Of a stretch of DNA of 64,000 nucleotides, positions 27,526 to 37,312 are shown one piece after another (the first letter of the stretch is position 1; the number at the start of each line of letters is the position of its first letter). The stretch comes from Epilithonimonas vandammei (lineage in GTDB: Bacteria; Bacteroidota; Bacteroidia; Flavobacteriales; Weeksellaceae), in contig NZ_CP034161.1 in the NCBI RefSeq assembly GCF_003860525.1, positions 62,001-126,000 on the forward strand, read 5' to 3'. The notes beneath the pieces are model-generated. The model did not search any database. It was not told the DNA's origin and saw nothing but the letters and a program-made list of their open reading frames with translations. The position numbers and the translations under genes were made by a program.

Positions 27526-30500
27526 ATGAATAAGTTCGCAGAATACACAAACCTGAATCTTACCGAAACTGCCAAAACCATTGCAGAATTCTGGAAAAAC
27601 AATGACACTTTCAAAAAATCCGTGGAAATCCGACAAGGACAACCGGAGTTTGTTTTTTATGAAGGACCACCTTCCGCCAACGGAATGCCGGGAATTCACC
27701 ACGTAATGGCAAGAGCGATTAAGGATATTTTCTGCAGATACCAGACTCAAAATGGCAAGCAGGTCTTTAGAAAAGCAGGTTGGGACACGCACGGACTTCC
27801 TGTGGAACTGGGCGTTGAGAAAGAATTGGGTATTACCAAAGAAGACATCGGCAAAAAAATCAGCATCGAAGAATACAACGAAGCTTGTCGAAACGCCGTG
27901 ATGCGCTACACCGATGTCTGGAACGATATGACCGAGAAAATTGGCTATTGGGTAGATATGGAAAATCCGTACATCACCTACAAACCAAAATATATGGAGT
28001 CGGTTTGGTGGCTATTGAAGCAGATTTATAATAAAGGTCTGATTTACAAAGGCTACACTATCCAGCCATATTCTCCGAAAGCGGGAACGGGATTATCTTC
28101 ACACGAAGTGAATCAGCCCGGCGCCTACCGTGATGTCACCGACACGACTGTTGTCGCGCAATTCAAAACCTTGCCGGAAACTTTGCCGTCATTTTTACAA
28201 GGTTTTGGCGATGTTCATTTCTTGGCTTGGACGACAACGCCTTGGACTTTGCCATCAAACACGGCTTTGACTGTTGGGCCAAAAATCGATTATGTTTTAG
28301 TCAAGACTTTCAATCAATATACTTTTGAACCGATTAATATTGTTTTAGCAAAACCTTTAGTTGGAAAACAATTCGGAAAGAAATATGTAGAAGGAAGCGA
28401 TGAAGATTTCGCCAATTATACTTCCGAGAAAAAAACTATTCCTTATCAGATTTTAGCAGAATTCAAAGGTGCTGATTTGGTTGGGATTAAATATGAGCAA
28501 CTTTTAGATTACGCTACACCTTATCAAAATCCTGAGAACGCTTTCCGAGTGATTGCTGGAGATTTTGTAACGACGGAAGACGGAACGGGAATCGTACACA
28601 CCGCGCCAACTTTTGGTGCAGATGATGCGAAAGTGGCAAAAGAAGCTTCGCCGGAAGTTCCGCCAATGCTGGTTTTGGATGATAACGGAAATCCAGTTCC
28701 TTTGGTAGATTTGCAAGGTCGATTCTTATCTGTTGTTAATGATGAAATCTATGGTTTTGCGAACGAATACGTGAAGTCTGAATATCTCAATGATGAAGAA
28801 AAAGCAACAGAATTCAATATTCAGAAAGAAAATTTAAAATCAATCATTACAGATTTAAAAGCCTATCTTTCTGTAGATGAGAGAATTGCACTTAAACTCA
28901 GAAAAGAAAACAAAGCCTTCAAAGTTGAAAAATATGTTCACAGCTATCCACATAGCTGGAGAACCGATGAGCCCTTGTTATATTACCCATTAGATTCTTG
29001 GTTCATCAAAGTAACTGAGGTAAAAGACAGAATGTTCGACTTGAACGAAACCATCAACTGGAAACCAAAATCCACAGGTGAAGGCCGTTTCGGGAATTGG
29101 CTGAAAAACGCCAACGACTGGAATCTTTCCCGCTCAAGATATTGGGGAATTCCGTTGCCAATCTGGAGAACTGAGGATAAGAAAGAGGAAGTAATCATTG
29201 GTTCTATAGAGGAATTATACAACGCAATAGAAAAATCAATTGAAGCCGGTTTCCAGAAAGAAAATCCGTTCAAAGATTTCGAAATTGGAAATATGTCCGA
29301 AGAAAACTACGCAAAAGTAGATCTTCACAAAAATATTGTCGATCAGATTACGCTGGTTTCCGAATCAGGAAAACCAATGAAGCGTGAAAGCGATCTGATA
29401 GATGTTTGGTTTGATTCCGGAGCGATGCCTTATGCGCAATTGCATTATCCGTTTGAAAACAAAGAGCTAATTGACAACAATAAAGCTTTCCCTGCAGATT
29501 TCATCGCAGAAGGCGTAGATCAGACGCGTGGCTGGTTTTATACGCTTCACGCCATTGCAACAACAGTTTTTGATTCTGTAGCTTATAAAAATGTAATGAG
29601 CAACGGACTTGTTTTGGACAAAAATGGCGTTAAAATGTCAAAATCCAAAGGCAATACTATTGATCCTTTTGAAACCATTTCCACTTACGGACCAGATGCG
29701 ACACGCTGGTATATGATTTCCAATGCGAATCCTTGGGAAAACCTGAAATTTGACATTGAGGGTATTGATGAAGTGCGCAGAAAATTCTTCGGAACACTTT
29801 ATAACACCTACTCTTTTTTCGCTTTATATGCCAATGTTGACGGATTTAATTATGCTGAAAAACAAGTTGAAGACAGACCGGAAATTGACCGTTGGATTTT
29901 ATCTGAACTGAATCTTTTAATCAAAGACGTCAAAGCATTATACGAAGATTACGAACCCACGAGAGTGGCGAGAGAAATCAGCACTTTTGTGAATGACAAT
30001 CTATCCAACTGGTACGTAAGACTTTGCAGACGACGTTTCTGGAAAGGCGATTACAGCGATGATAAAATCTCTGCCTACCAAACTTTATACACCTGTCTGG
30101 AAACGGTTGCAAAACTTTCTGCACCAATTGCACCATTCTTTATGGATCAGCTGTTCCAGGATTTGAATAAAGTGACCGGAAAAGATTCTGTAAATTCTAT
30201 TCACCTGACAGATTTCCCTGTGGCAGATGAAAGTCTGATTGATACAGATTTGGTAGAAAAAACGCATTTGGCTCAAACCATCACAAGTATGGTTTTCTCT
30301 CTTAGAAAGAAGGAAAATGTGAAGGTTCGTCAGCCGCTTCAAAAAGTGTTGATTCCTGTCTTAGATAAGAAAACCGAAGAGCAGATTTTGGCAGTTGCAG
30401 AATTAATAAAACAAGAAGTGAATGTTAAAGAATTGCAGCTAATCAATGCGGAAGAAGCTTCTCATTTAATTATTAAACAAATTAAACCGAATTTCAAAAC

Positions 30501-30981
30501 CTTAGGTGCGAGATTAGGAAAGGATATGAAAACTGTTGCCGGAGCAATTTCTAGTTTCACTACAGAACAAATTGCAGATCTTGAAAAAACAGGAAAAGCA
30601 GACGTTTCCGGTTACGAAATCACGGTTGAAGATGTAGAAATCTCCACCAAAGACATCCCAGGATGGACTGTGGCTAGCGAAGGCAAAACAACTGTGGCAT
30701 TAGATTTGACACTGACGGAAGAGTTGAAAGCTGAAGGGATCGCAAGAGAATTGATAAACAGAATTCAGAATCTGAGAAAAGATAAAAATTTCGAATTAAC
30801 AGACAGAATTTCTATCCGATTAGAAGAATCTTGCCCTTTCAAAAAAGAATTTATTAACAATCAAATATATATTTCGTCAGAAGTATTGTCGGATAAAATA
30901 GAATTTGTAAATTCACTTTCAAAATTTGAAGAAATAGAGATAGATGAAGTAAAATTCCGTATTGAAATTGAAAAAATATAA
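27526..30981 (+). CDS. ileS: isoleucyl-tRNA synthetase, long (type 2-like) form with GXHH signature
   Basis: Charges tRNA-Ile and edits misactivated valine. At 1151 residues it is longer than classical bacterial IleRS (about 930-940) and fits the eukaryote-like IleRS2 class. The editing domain lies at about residues 190-420, KMSKSKGN at about 710, and a long C-terminal domain follows the anticodon-binding region. The first class I signature, normally HXGH, reads GMPGIHH, i.e. GXHH (residues 56-59). ATG was chosen over a TTG two codons upstream. No T-box or other leader was seen. Confidence 0.95.
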   Translation: MNKFAEYTNLNLTETAKTIAEFWKNNDTFKKSVEIRQGQPEFVFYEGPPSANGMPGIHHVMARAIKDIFCRYQTQNGKQVFRKAGWDTHGLPVELGVEKELGITKEDIGKKISIEEYNEACRNAVMRYTDVWNDMTEKIGYWVDMENPYITYKPKYMESVWWLLKQIYNKGLIYKGYTIQPYSPKAGTGLSSHEVNQPGAYRDVTDTTVVAQFKTLPETLPSFLQGFGDVHFLAWTTTPWTLPSNTALTVGPKIDYVLVKTFNQYTFEPINIVLAKPLVGKQFGKKYVEGSDEDFANYTSEKKTIPYQILAEFKGADLVGIKYEQLLDYATPYQNPENAFRVIAGDFVTTEDGTGIVHTAPTFGADDAKVAKEASPEVPPMLVLDDNGNPVPLVDLQGRFLSVVNDEIYGFANEYVKSEYLNDEEKATEFNIQKENLKSIITDLKAYLSVDERIALKLRKENKAFKVEKYVHSYPHSWRTDEPLLYYPLDSWFIKVTEVKDRMFDLNETINWKPKSTGEGRFGNWLKNANDWNLSRSRYWGIPLPIWRTEDKKEEVIIGSIEELYNAIEKSIEAGFQKENPFKDFEIGNMSEENYAKVDLHKNIVDQITLVSESGKPMKRESDLIDVWFDSGAMPYAQLHYPFENKELIDNNKAFPADFIAEGVDQTRGWFYTLHAIATTVFDSVAYKNVMSNGLVLDKNGVKMSKSKGNTIDPFETISTYGPDATRWYMISNANPWENLKFDIEGIDEVRRKFFGTLYNTYSFFALYANVDGFNYAEKQVEDRPEIDRWILSELNLLIKDVKALYEDYEPTRVAREISTFVNDNLSNWYVRLCRRRFWKGDYSDDKISAYQTLYTCLETVAKLSAPIAPFFMDQLFQDLNKVTGKDSVNSIHLTDFPVADESLIDTDLVEKTHLAQTITSMVFSLRKKENVKVRQPLQKVLIPVLDKKTEEQILAVAELIKQEVNVKELQLINAEEASHLIIKQIKPNFKTLGARLGKDMKTVAGAISSFTTEQIADLEKTGKADVSGYEITVEDVEISTKDIPGWTVASEGKTTVALDLTLTEELKAEGIARELINRIQNLRKDKNFELTDRISIRLEESCPFKKEFINNQIYISSEVLSDKIEFVNSLSKFEEIEIDEVKFRIEIEKI

Positions 30982-31124
30982 TCCATATTACTTTTTTATT
31001 AAGGATTTATGAATTGAAGTTTCAAGCGGATTATTTTTCGAATTTTATCTTTATTCTTGTCGACTGGAAATTTAGCGATGGCGCATCGCAAATTAAAATT
31101 AAAATTTGAACAATTAATAACTAG

Positions 31125-31511
31125 ATGGAAATGGCAGACGAAAAACTAAGATATAGTGACGCTGAACTTCAGGAATTTAAAAAATTAATTCAGGATAAAA
31201 TTGCAAAAGCAGAGAATGATCTCGGCCTGATTAAAGAGAATTTTATCAATAATCAGAATAACGGAACGGATGACACATCCCCTACGTTCAAAGCTTTTGA
31301 GGAGGGTGCGGAAACGCTGAGCAAGGAGCAAAATGCCATACTGGCGTCTAGACAAGAAAAGTTTTTGCGCGATCTAAAACATGCACTGATCCGTATTGAA
31401 AATAAAACTTACGGTGTTTGCAGAGTTACGGGAAAATTAATCCCTAAAGAACGATTGCAAGCCGTGCCGCACGCTACACTAAGCATTGAAGCGAAAAATA
31501 TGCAGAGATAA
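31125..31511 (+). CDS. TraR/DksA-family protein lacking most zinc cysteines
   Basis: 128 residues. N-terminal coiled coil (about 10-80) and a C-terminal DksA-type finger region, YGVCRVTGKLIPKERLQAVP. The canonical finger has C-x2-C...C-x2-C; here only the first Cys remains, the second is Thr, and the last pair reads LSIE. DksA proteins enter the RNA polymerase secondary channel and modulate initiation, often with ppGpp. This zinc-less form is common in Flavobacteriia. An in-frame ATG two codons later (MADEKLRYSD) is an equally good start. It has its own terminator. Confidence 0.82.
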   Translation: MEMADEKLRYSDAELQEFKKLIQDKIAKAENDLGLIKENFINNQNNGTDDTSPTFKAFEEGAETLSKEQNAILASRQEKFLRDLKHALIRIENKTYGVCRVTGKLIPKERLQAVPHATLSIEAKNMQR

Positions 31512-31531
31512 TCTACTCACTATTAAAAAAT

Positions 31532-31577
31532 AAAGTCCGAATTTCTGATTATATAAATTGGAAATTGGGACTTTTTT
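31532..31577 (+). terminator. terminator of the DksA-like gene
   Basis: A 14-bp stem (AAAGTCCGAATTTC / GAAATTGGGACTTT, one mismatch) with a T run, 21 bp past the stop. It covers a TTG that would otherwise start the next gene, supporting the later ATG there. Confidence 0.85.
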
Positions 31578-31587
31578 CATATTACAA

Positions 31588-31833
31588 ATGATGTTTTTAG
31601 TTATTATTTTGGCCGTAGCTGTTGTTATGATGTACTTTGTCAGCAGAAATCAAGTTGTAAAAAACATATTCCAAAAGGAAGAAAAATATTACACCATTGA
31701 TGATGCGTTTAATTCCAAAAGAAAAGAACGGCAAGACGAAATTGATCATTTACTTAGTAAAATAGGCGAAAACGGACTTGCTGACCTCACAGAAAAAGAA
31801 CGACAAAGACTGGATGAGTTATCTAAGAAATGA
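31588..31833 (+). CDS. small single-pass membrane protein with DUF6576-like tail
   Basis: 81 residues: one hydrophobic helix (about 2-20), then a charged cytoplasmic tail. The end, DEIDHLLSKIGENGLADLTEKERQRLDELSKK region, resembles the DUF6576 motif found at the C-terminus of Bacteroidota rhomboid-like proteins (a helix followed by a G-x-x-x-LT-x-x-E turn). The ATG just past the terminator was chosen. Upstream of the DUF2683-lspA pair. Function unknown. Confidence 0.65.
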   Translation: MMFLVIILAVAVVMMYFVSRNQVVKNIFQKEEKYYTIDDAFNSKRKERQDEIDHLLSKIGENGLADLTEKERQRLDELSKK

Positions 31834-31835
31834 GT

Positions 31836-31843
31836 TACATTTG
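31836..31843 (+). promoter_or_regulatory. -7 box before the DUF2683-lspA pair
   Basis: TACATTTG (TAnnTTTG) lies about 40 nt before the ATG of the DUF2683 gene; no clear -33 element. Confidence 0.35.
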
Positions 31844-31883
31844 CAAAAATTTTTTCGCTCAGAAAAATAATTAATAAGACAAA

Positions 31884-32075
31884 ATGGAATCTATCATTGT
31901 ACATCCGAAAAACTCCATGGAACTAACAGCACTGAAAAGTGTACTGAAGGAAATGGGCATCGAGTTTGAAAAATTTCACACCAGAAATCACTTTCATAAC
32001 CAGAAAACTGTTAAAAAAATCAACGACAGAAACGAGAAAAAATCCCCAAAACCTAATAAACCTAAAGGATTGTAA
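31884..32075 (+). CDS. DUF2683-family small protein
   Basis: 63 residues. The first half, ESIIVHPKNSMELTALKSV, matches the DUF2683 pattern (a strand, PKN, then a helix), seen in Bacteroidota small proteins that often resemble antitoxins. The second half is Lys/Asn/Pro-rich and probably disordered. Its stop overlaps the lspA start (TAATG), so the two are translationally coupled. No toxin gene is adjacent, so a toxin-antitoxin role is not supported. Confidence 0.7.
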   Translation: MESIIVHPKNSMELTALKSVLKEMGIEFEKFHTRNHFHNQKTVKKINDRNEKKSPKPNKPKGL

Positions 32076-32719
32076 TGAAAAAAATTATCCTTATCACTTT
32101 TATTATCCTATTGATAGATCAGTTTTCCAAAATCTACGTCAAGACACATTTTTTCCTTGGTGAGAGCATCAATGTATTTGGACTGAACTGGTTTAAGCTA
32201 ACCTTTGTAGAAAATCCAGGAATGGCTTATGGGCTGCATTTTGGCGGACTGTGGGGGAAATATACATTGATAATTCTTAGAATTGTTTTGGCAATCGGGA
32301 TGGTTATGCTGTTCAAAAAATGGCTGAAGGAAGGAGCTTCCAATTACCTTATCATACCAATGTCTATGATTTTTGCAGGTGCACTAGGGAACGTCTTTGA
32401 CGGGATTTTTTATGGTATCATTTTCGACAGCGGTACTTTTTATGACGCTGCATCCGGAAGATGGATAGATTATGCTGGTGTTTCCAAACTGGTTCCGATG
32501 GGACAAGGTTACTCCGACCTGATGAAAGGTTGTGTAGTAGATATGCTGCATTTTCCTTTGGTAGATACAACCTGGCCAGATTGGATTCCTATTTTGGGCG
32601 GCAACAGAATTGAGTTTTTCAAATATATTTTCAACGTTGCAGATAGTTCTATAACGCTTGGCGCATTGTTTTTATATATTTTCCGTAAAAAAGCCTTCCC
32701 CAACGGCTTGGATTTTTAA
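32075..32719 (+). CDS. lspA: lipoprotein signal peptidase II
   Basis: Inner-membrane aspartic peptidase that cleaves signal peptides of diacylglyceryl-modified prolipoproteins. 214 residues with four main helices. Catalytic aspartates sit in GALGNVFDGI and VVDMLHFP, and the ENPGMAYG block is conserved. It is longer than the usual 160-170 because of an insertion between the two catalytic blocks (about residues 115-150), a Bacteroidota feature. Coupled to the DUF2683 gene by a 1-bp overlap. Confidence 0.93.
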   Translation: MKKIILITFIILLIDQFSKIYVKTHFFLGESINVFGLNWFKLTFVENPGMAYGLHFGGLWGKYTLIILRIVLAIGMVMLFKKWLKEGASNYLIIPMSMIFAGALGNVFDGIFYGIIFDSGTFYDAASGRWIDYAGVSKLVPMGQGYSDLMKGCVVDMLHFPLVDTTWPDWIPILGGNRIEFFKYIFNVADSSITLGALFLYIFRKKAFPNGLDF

Positions 32720-32773
32720 AAATATTTGAAGTGAAAGACATAAATCAAATTATTTAAAAATTTAATCAAATAT

Positions 32774-32803
32774 TCCTGTTACTTATAGTGGCAGGATTTC
32801 TTT
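32774..32803 (+). terminator. possible lspA terminator
   Basis: TCCTG / CAGGA stem with a 13-nt loop followed by a T-rich stretch, 55 bp past the stop. The short stem makes this weaker than the others. Confidence 0.45.
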
Positions 32804-32866
32804 TTATGTTTTTTGCCAATTATTCCATTGTAACGGCAAATGATATACTCATTTCATATTCTGCCT

Positions 32867-32950
32867 CTACGCTTCGAAAGTAAAAACCACTTTTGTTTCG
32901 GGAATTAATAAATTTTCGGGAACATCTTGCCAAAGCAAAATCTCAGTGGT
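32867..32950 (-). pseudogene. possible relic of a protein C-terminus
   Basis: Between two stop codons the minus strand reads about 27 codons with protein-like composition, including LLWQDVPENLLIPETKVVF. There is no start codon. It may be the remnant of a gene otherwise lost between lspA and trpS. Confidence 0.3.
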
Positions 32951-32983
32951 CTAAATGAAGACTGAAATCAGACAAGCCAATAC

Positions 32984-33014
32984 TTTGTTAAACATTATAT
33001 CTTTCCTATTTTTG
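32984..33014 (+). promoter_or_regulatory. trpS promoter
   Basis: TTTG (32984-32987), exactly 19 bp, then TATTTTTG (33007-33014): full Bacteroidota consensus. The predicted start near 33021 leaves a leader of about 45 nt made largely of 7-bp repeats. Confidence 0.75.
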
Positions 33015-33029
33015 TGTACTGAATTTTAG

Positions 33030-33064
33030 AAAATCTAAAATCTAAAATCTAAAATCTAAAATCT
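33030..33064 (+). repeat. five tandem AAAATCT repeats in the trpS leader
   Basis: Five perfect 7-bp units end 2 bp before the trpS ATG, filling the ribosome-binding region. Unit loss or gain would change leader length and sequence near the start. Confidence 0.9.
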
Positions 33065-33066
33065 AA

Positions 33067-34035
33067 ATGTCTAGAATCCTGACCGGAATACAAGCCACCG
33101 GAACACCGCATCTCGGAAACCTTTTGGGAGCGATTATACCCGCAATCGAATTATCTAAAAAAGCAGAAAACGAATCTTTTTTATTCATTGCCAATCTGCA
33201 TTCATTAACTCAGATTAAAGATGCAAAGGAGTTGAAACAAAATACCTACGAGATTGCTGCAGCATGGCTTGCGTGCGGACTGGACACGGAAAAAACCTTT
33301 TTCTACAGGCAAAGCGATATCCCGGAAACCTGCGAGTTATCCTGGCATCTTTCCTGCTTTTTTCCTTACCAAAGGTTGACTTTAGCGCATTCGTTCAAAG
33401 ATAAAGCAGACCGTCTGCAGGATGTGAACGCCGGATTGTTTACGTATCCGATTCTGATGGCTGCCGACATTTTACTTTATGATGCGGAGATTGTTCCGGT
33501 GGGCAAAGACCAGCTTCAACATCTGGAAATTGCAAGAGATGTGGCTTCAAGATTCAATAACCAAATGGGCGAAGTTTTTGTTTTGCCAAAAGCAGAACTG
33601 GAAGAAAACACCAAATACGTTCCCGGAATAGACGGCCAGAAAATGTCAAAGTCCAGAGGCAACATTATCAATATTTTTCTTCCGGAGAAAGATCTAAAAA
33701 AACAGGTAATGTCTATTGAAACCGACTCTACACCGCTAGAAGAGCCAAAAAATCCGGATACTGATAAAGTATTTGCGATCTATCAACTCATCGCAACGCC
33801 GGAACAGACTGAAGAACTAAGAGCGAAATATCTTGCCGGAAATTATGGCTACGGCCATGCCAAAAAAGAATTATTGGAGCTGATTCTTACCAAGTTTGCA
33901 AAAGAAAGAGAAACATTCACCTATTATATGAATAATCTGGACGAACTGGAAGCAAAACTCCAGGAGGGTGCAGAAAAGACAAGAGTCATCGCAAATCAGA
34001 CCATTAAAAGAGTACGAGAAAGCTTGGGAATTTAA
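33067..34035 (+). CDS. trpS: tryptophanyl-tRNA synthetase
   Basis: Class I synthetase that charges tRNA-Trp. 322 residues, standard length. The HIGH-type motif is TGTPHLGNLLGA near residue 12, the signature KMSKSRGN is near residue 195, and the tryptophan-pocket region DILLYDAEIVPVGKDQLQH is intact. It has its own promoter and a strong terminator, so it is probably monocistronic. Confidence 0.95.
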   Translation: MSRILTGIQATGTPHLGNLLGAIIPAIELSKKAENESFLFIANLHSLTQIKDAKELKQNTYEIAAAWLACGLDTEKTFFYRQSDIPETCELSWHLSCFFPYQRLTLAHSFKDKADRLQDVNAGLFTYPILMAADILLYDAEIVPVGKDQLQHLEIARDVASRFNNQMGEVFVLPKAELEENTKYVPGIDGQKMSKSRGNIINIFLPEKDLKKQVMSIETDSTPLEEPKNPDTDKVFAIYQLIATPEQTEELRAKYLAGNYGYGHAKKELLELILTKFAKERETFTYYMNNLDELEAKLQEGAEKTRVIANQTIKRVRESLGI

Positions 34036-34055
34036 AATCTCACTTTAGAAAATTA

Positions 34056-34090
34056 AAATTCCTCTTCAAAAAATTGAAGAGGAATTTTTT
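34056..34090. terminator. bidirectional terminator between trpS and the HAD gene remnant
   Basis: 14-bp perfect stem AAATTCCTCTTCAA / TTGAAGAGGAATTT, with T runs readable from both strands. It serves trpS on the plus strand and the HAD gene on the minus strand. Confidence 0.85.
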
Positions 34091-34439
34091 ATAGATACTC
34101 TTTCAGTTCAGATAGGTTTTTGATAAATTTTAATCCTTCTTCCTGTGGATTTTCATCTAAAACATCAAAAAAAATCACATCGATTCCAAAGTTCTGAGCA
34201 CCTTTCACATCGGCTATCCAATCATCGCCTATCAAGATACTTTCAGATTTATCTGCTTTTGCAAGCGTCAAAGAATACTCGAAAATTTCCGGTCTTGGTT
34301 TTCTGATATTGACAGAATCTGCACTGGTAATCGTTTCAAAAAAATCGCCAATTCCGGACAAGATGCATTTCCTTTCCGTTACTTCCTGGAAGCCATTGGA
34401 AATAATGTGCATTTTGTAGTGTTTACCTTTTAGATAATT
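34089..34439 (-). pseudogene. HAD hydrolase (YjjG-type), 3' half cut by IS insertion
   Basis: C-terminal half of a haloacid-dehalogenase phosphatase. It shows motif II (HIISNGF), motif III Lys (IRKPRPEIF) and motif IV (ILIGDDWIADVKGA). It lacks the N-terminal nucleophile motif, which lies beyond the insertion at 35906-36257. The frame is open up to the element boundary. Internal ATGs exist, but a product would have no catalytic Asp. Confidence 0.85.
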
Positions 34440-35905
<1,466 letters not shown>

Positions 35906-36257
35906 AATTAAGCACCTCTAAAGCGCCATCTACTAATTCATTATATTTCAGAATTTCGTCTAGGAAATGGTGTTCAAAATAATCAGCAAGCGTTGCATCA
36001 TCTACTCCAAACTTTAAGAATGTATCATAGAAACGGTGTTTCCTAAGATAATTTTTATCAATATCTCCGTCTCGGATCTGCTCCCAAAGTCTTTCGTTGA
36101 TGATATGATATGCGGAATGAAACTCCTCAAAATCGATCTGATATTGTTCTGCTATTTGCTGTTTTGCAAATAAATCTCTGATAGTGAGGTATGCATTCTT
36201 GCGGTGATCCCACAATGTATTGTCCAGGTCAAAAAAAATGTGCCTTATATTTTTCAT
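35906..36257 (-). pseudogene. HAD hydrolase (YjjG-type), 5' half cut by IS insertion
   Basis: N-terminal half with HAD motif I (HIFFDLDNTLWDH, nucleophile Asp) and the helical cap. The frame ends ALEVLN-stop, the TAG being supplied by the insertion sequence. Joining to the 3' half with one AATT removed gives 699 bp, an uninterrupted frame of 232 residues, the usual length of YjjG-like nucleotidases. ATG chosen over a nearby TTG. TAGATTTG lies 6 nt before the ATG. Confidence 0.85.
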
Positions 36258-36263
36258 AAGGCA

Positions 36264-36271
36264 CAAATCTA
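36264..36271 (-). promoter_or_regulatory. -7 box before the HAD gene
   Basis: TAGATTTG on the minus strand matches TAnnTTTG and ends 6 nt before the ATG; no -33 TTTG is evident. Confidence 0.35.
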
Positions 36272-36337
36272 GTTAAATTTTTTATCCACGTAGGAAAGCA
36301 CCGTCATAAAATCAATTATTTAATCTAACAATAAATT

Positions 36338-36475
36338 CTAGTTTTTAGAAACTAAAATAGTTTTCTTTAATTTAGTTTTCATTGGCTGAAGATTTTTGGA
36401 ATACGACAGCAGAAAATCAATTGTTTCTTTTTTTGGTGTCAAAGCTTTTTTTGTTAAAGTGTCGTTTTTTTTCAT
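36338..36475 (-). CDS. small basic protein downstream of the ECF sigma factor
   Basis: A 45-residue frame starting MKKNDTLTKKALTPKK, continuing ETIDFLLSYSKNLQ and ending ILVSKN. The central TIDFLL-SYSK stretch is reminiscent of short, mostly unannotated Flavobacteriia proteins with a KKET-I-x-FLL-x-YSK core. It begins 47 bp after the sigma factor stop on the same strand. It is highly charged, has no membrane segment, and could be a regulator of the sigma factor; that is only inference from position. Confidence 0.5.
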   Translation of the reverse strand: MKKNDTLTKKALTPKKETIDFLLSYSKNLQPMKTKLKKTILVSKN

Positions 36476-36522
36476 AGGCAAAAACTTTACAACAATAACG
36501 CCAAAAAAAAATCTTTATTATA

Positions 36523-37113
36523 CTATTTTGTTAAAACTATTTTATGCTCCTCCATGATTTTTCTAAGGTTGATGAGCGCATATCTCACTCGGCCAAGTGT
36601 TGTGTTGATGCTCGTCTCTGTGTGATCCGCTATTTCTTTGAAACTTAACCCATCAAAATATCTTAGTTTAATTACTTCTTGCTGGTTTTCCGGTAGCAAA
36701 ACTAGCATTTTTACAAGATCTTCATTGATTTGATTTTCTATCAGCATGTCTTCTATATTACCATCTGGTTCCTTGATGATATCAAAAATAGAAAATTCTT
36801 CATTTTCAAAAGAGGTTTCGGAAATTTTTATATTCTTGGACTGAAGACGGAAGTGGTCAATGATTAAATTATGGGCAATCCGTTTTGCCCAGAGAATAAA
36901 TTTATTTTCTTCTTTATATCTGCCTTCTTTCAGAGTAACGATCACTTTTATGAATGTATCCTGGAAGATGTCATTTGCCAGATCTTCATCCATCAACTTG
37001 TAGTAGATAAATGTGAACAGGTCTTTCTTGTGTCGGTTTATTAATGTAGAAAGGGCCTTCTCATCGCCATTCTGATATTGGAAAATCAGTTTGCTGTCCG
37101 TTTGCGTTTTCAT
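36523..37113 (-). CDS. RNA polymerase ECF-type sigma factor
   Basis: 196 residues. Sigma region 2 (about 25-90) includes FTFIYYKLMDEDLANDIFQDTF and the -10 recognition helix WAKRIAHNLIIDHFR. Region 4 (about 130-185) has PENQQEVIKLRYFDGLSFKEIA and a helix-turn-helix. The start was set at MKTQTDSKLIF; an in-frame TTG nine codons upstream was rejected. No anti-sigma gene lies alongside, only the small ORF downstream. Its regulon is not visible. Confidence 0.9.
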   Translation of the reverse strand: MKTQTDSKLIFQYQNGDEKALSTLINRHKKDLFTFIYYKLMDEDLANDIFQDTFIKVIVTLKEGRYKEENKFILWAKRIAHNLIIDHFRLQSKNIKISETSFENEEFSIFDIIKEPDGNIEDMLIENQINEDLVKMLVLLPENQQEVIKLRYFDGLSFKEIADHTETSINTTLGRVRYALINLRKIMEEHKIVLTK

Positions 37114-37312
37114 AACTTTACTCTTACTTTTTGAACCCAACTATCAACTCAGATACTTTTGTGACTGGTTTGAGAGGGCTCAGTTATCATTTTTATAAGA
37201 GTAGAGTTTTTCTATACGCAAAATTTAGATTTGTAAAAATAATAAAAAAGTCTAAACAAAACGTTAATGAATTGTTAAACTTTCGTTTTTATTTAATTTG
37301 ATTCAAAAAAAA

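Noticed and set aside
31558..31587. TTG-initiated extension of the small DUF6576-like membrane protein
   Set aside because: The extension lies inside the 3' arm of the preceding gene's terminator hairpin; the ATG at 31588 starts directly at the hydrophobic helix.
31884..32075. DUF2683 protein as antitoxin of a toxin-antitoxin pair
   Set aside because: No toxin-like gene is adjacent; it is coupled to lspA instead.
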